From an uncultured Lachnospiraceae bacterium (GTDB taxonomy: Bacteria > Bacillota > Clostridia > Lachnospirales > Lachnospiraceae), in the NCBI GenBank assembly GCA_902782655.1, contig CACZNY010000224.1, forward strand, positions 1 through 9,750: a stretch of DNA of 9,750 nucleotides. The letters run 5' to 3'. The notes beneath the pieces are model-generated. The model saw only the letters and a list, made by a program, of their open reading frames with translations. It ran no database searches and was not told where the DNA came from. This document shows, one piece after another, positions 8,026 to 9,750 of this stretch (its first letter is position 1; each line of letters opens with the position of its first letter). A program made the translations under genes and the position numbers.

Positions 8026-8712
8026 ATGAACACAGATTTATTAATAAATTATGAAAAAAAATACGATTTTAAGCTTATAGCTGGGACAATACAACAGTTT
8101 CTGACACATGAAGGAATACGTACGGCTGAGTATGAACCCGACGAATCTATGTATTATGACGGTGTTGCCGTTACATATATGGAATACTTTCCAATACTGA
8201 AGGCCCCGGTCAGGTACAGGATACATTATGATAGTTTTTACGGAGAAGCTTCATACTTTTCAGCAAGTATCGGAGTACCACGGGGGGAATCAGAGATATC
8301 CGATATGGAATGCAGAACAATCGCAACCGGGTGTATGAAGGCTGCGGGTATTATGGTGAGCTTTGAAGGGTGCCGTGCTGATAAAAAATATGACGGATTC
8401 TTTCATGTGATCGATGCAGTTTACGGAAAGCATATAATGGACTTAGATGAAATGCAGCAGCATATGCATGAAGTAAAGTGTGTGGTTATGGATATTGCAA
8501 AGAAGTTATTTGACAGTTATTCAGAAATGTATTTCAATGGCCGATGCGATGCTCATACAACTGTTGCTAAATTTGAGCAGGTAGACTCAATGTCAGAAGA
8601 TGACAGAGTATTTGTTGAAAGGGAGAATTTTGAAGAGTTCAGCTATGACCCCGATGATCCGATTAATATAGAAGATACACTTGTTCTTACTGATTTGCTT
8701 AATAATAAATAG
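8026..8712 (+). CDS. hypothetical acidic protein, 228 residues, with a possible YbjN/chaperone-like fold
   Basis: The start at ATG 8026 follows GAGGAA at 8015-8020. The product is soluble and has no signal peptide. An N-terminal helix (KLIAGTIQQFLTHEGI) is followed by strands (YRIHYDSF, YFSASIGV), a helix (CRTIATGCMKAAGI), further strands (MVSFEGC, GFFHVIDAVYG) and a long helix (DEMQQHMHEVKCVVMDIAKK). The order resembles the helix-strand plan of YbjN-like and secretion-chaperone-like folds, but I see no sequence signature, so this is a weak fold guess. The last 50 residues are highly acidic (SYDPDDPINIED). It sits 11 bp before the ADP-ribosylglycohydrolase gene, whose ribosome binding site overlaps its stop. 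Confidence 0.82.
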   Translation: MNTDLLINYEKKYDFKLIAGTIQQFLTHEGIRTAEYEPDESMYYDGVAVTYMEYFPILKAPVRYRIHYDSFYGEASYFSASIGVPRGESEISDMECRTIATGCMKAAGIMVSFEGCRADKKYDGFFHVIDAVYGKHIMDLDEMQQHMHEVKCVVMDIAKKLFDSYSEMYFNGRCDAHTTVAKFEQVDSMSEDDRVFVERENFEEFSYDPDDPINIEDTLVLTDLLNNK

Positions 8713-8715
8713 GAG
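8711..8715 (+). promoter_or_regulatory. ribosome binding site overlapping the preceding stop codon
   Basis: AGGAG begins inside the TAG stop at 8710-8712 and lies 8 nt before ATG 8724. It supports the start of the ADP-ribosylglycohydrolase and coupling to the gene before it. Confidence 0.7.
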
Positions 8716-8723
8716 ACGATGAC

Positions 8724-9750
8724 ATGTACGGTGCACTGTTTGGAGACTTGGTAGGAAGCATATATGAGCATAATAACGTTAAAAGCAAGAGCTTTCAGAT
8801 GCTGTCAGATGAATCGCGGTTTACCGATGATTCTGTGATGACGATCGCTGTTGCAGAGTCGATTATGAACTATTTTGAATATGACAATGGAACAGACACT
8901 TTTTCGGACAGAAATGATGAGGAAAATCTGGCATCAAGGTTTCAGGTAGGTATGCGTAAATGGGGTCTTCGTTATCCGGAGGCAGGATATGGCAGCAGAT
9001 TTCTCGTGTGGCTGAGGACAGGTGGTGAACCATATAATAGCTGGGGCAACGGATCTGCCATGAGAGTGTCACCTGTTGCATGGCTTTTCAATGATTTAGT
9101 CTCGGTCAGAAAGGCGGCGAGGATCAGCGCTTTTGTAACTCATAATCATCCTGAAGGAATCAAGGGAGCTGAAGCTATAGCATCTGCAGTTTATATGGCC
9201 AGAACGGGGATATATAAGCCGGAGATAAAGAAATACATAGAAAAAGAGTTCGGCTATGATCTTGATCGAACCTGCGATGAAATCAGACCGGAATATACAT
9301 TTGATGTTTCATGTCAGGGAAGTGTACCGGAAGCGATCATCGCATTCCTGGAAGGCCGGGATATAATAGATGTTGTTCGGAATGCGGTTTCTCTCGGCGG
9401 CGACAGTGATACCGTGGCTGCAATGGCTGCCTCAATAGCAGAGGCCTATTATGGGATGGACTACAGAATCAAGTGTGTAGTAAGAAGAAATCTGAATGAT
9501 GATCAAAAAGCGGTTCTGAAAAGATTTGAAGAAATTGCTCCTGCCAGACTGGATCCGGATGGAAATGACCCTGTAAGGACTTCAAGGTGGAGAGTGCTGA
9601 TGCTTCCGGATTATGAGCAGGAGGTAGCAGAGCACTTTGTTAAGATCAGGAATCGTAAAAAGACCGCAGAGGCATTCGGAATCTCTGAGCAAGATGTTTC
9701 TGCAATTATACAGAAGGCTGAGAGATATACTGACAGACTTTACAGGGAGA
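8724..9750 (+). CDS. ADP-ribosylglycohydrolase family protein (DraG/ARH-like), open at the right edge
   Basis: A frame of 342 codons begins at ATG 8724 and has no stop before the window ends. It carries the family's motifs in order: an N-terminal G-x3-GD-x2-G-x3-E (G3, G7-D8, G11, E15), FTDDSV at 33-38, WGNGSAMR at 107-114, HNHPEGIKGA at 140-149, QGSVPEA at 198-204 and SLGGDSDT at 223-230. The aspartates in FTDDS and GGDSDT bind the two catalytic Mg2+ ions in characterised members, and all are present, so the enzyme should be active. It would remove ADP-ribose from proteins, nucleic acids or small molecules in the cytoplasm. After the catalytic core (ending near 275) there is a C-terminal extension with a helix-turn-helix-like segment, RKKTAEAFGISEQDVSAI, near 311-328. 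This is unusual for the family. As last visible gene of the run it is probably co-transcribed with the genes before it. No ADP-ribosyltransferase is visible in the window. Confidence 0.93.
   Translation, partial: MYGALFGDLVGSIYEHNNVKSKSFQMLSDESRFTDDSVMTIAVAESIMNYFEYDNGTDTFSDRNDEENLASRFQVGMRKWGLRYPEAGYGSRFLVWLRTGGEPYNSWGNGSAMRVSPVAWLFNDLVSVRKAARISAFVTHNHPEGIKGAEAIASAVYMARTGIYKPEIKKYIEKEFGYDLDRTCDEIRPEYTFDVSCQGSVPEAIIAFLEGRDIIDVVRNAVSLGGDSDTVAAMAASIAEAYYGMDYRIKCVVRRNLNDDQKAVLKRFEEIAPARLDPDGNDPVRTSRWRVLMLPDYEQEVAEHFVKIRNRKKTAEAFGISEQDVSAIIQKAERYTDRLYRE

Noticed and set aside
7572..8033. A 153-codon frame on the - strand
   Set aside because: It is antisense to the 6865-8001 gene and runs into the next start, has a serine-rich shadow composition, and I see no ribosome binding site case for it.
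1..9750. CRISPR arrays, tRNA or rRNA genes, insertion-sequence ends or integrases
   Set aside because: I saw no repeat-spacer pattern, no structured RNA gene signature, and no transposase or recombinase motif in any major frame.

Overview
The window looks like accessory chromosomal DNA from a Gram-positive anaerobe of the Clostridia, probably Lachnospiraceae or a relative such as Butyrivibrio or Ruminococcus. This is inferred from the moderately AT-rich composition, purine-rich GGAG-type ribosome binding sites, proteins rich in Lys/Glu/Asp/Tyr/Ile, tight same-strand gene packing, and the style of the small DUF1292-like and dual-specificity-phosphatase-like proteins. No marker gene fixes the taxon. 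All genes are on the + strand. I see no rRNA, tRNA, CRISPR array, insertion sequence or integrase.

Region 1 (1-3790). The 3' end of an unrecognised gene (2-451) overlaps by 17 bp the start of a 1093-residue STAND/NACHT-like P-loop ATPase (435-3716). The ATPase has a clear Walker A, a Walker B of the D-x-x-D-E type and a post-ATPase F-x-F-S-H motif. Its unfamiliar N-terminal region is about 260 residues, and its helical C-terminal half resembles TPR-type repeats. The unit ends at a good intrinsic terminator (3758-3790).

Region 2 (3791-9750). After a short gap with at best a weak promoter, a second run of seven genes begins. In order they are: a 59-residue protein with two membrane helices (3885-4064); a polytopic membrane protein (4112-5335); a 94-residue DUF1292-like protein (5347-5631); a dual-specificity-phosphatase-like domain fused to an alpha/beta-hydrolase-like domain (5631-6815); two unrecognised acidic proteins (6865-8001 and 8026-8712); and an ADP-ribosylglycohydrolase (8724 to beyond the right edge). 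From 4112 onward the gaps are between -1 and 49 bp, so these are probably co-transcribed.

The second unit joins two enzyme types that remove protein modifications (phosphate and ADP-ribose) with an esterase-like domain, a membrane protein and two orphan proteins. This suggests a signalling or effector-control system, or possibly a polymorphic stress or conflict system. The ATPase unit next to it has the architecture class used by many bacterial immune and signal-transduction sensors. Whether the two units work together cannot be decided here; the terminator between them argues for separate transcription.
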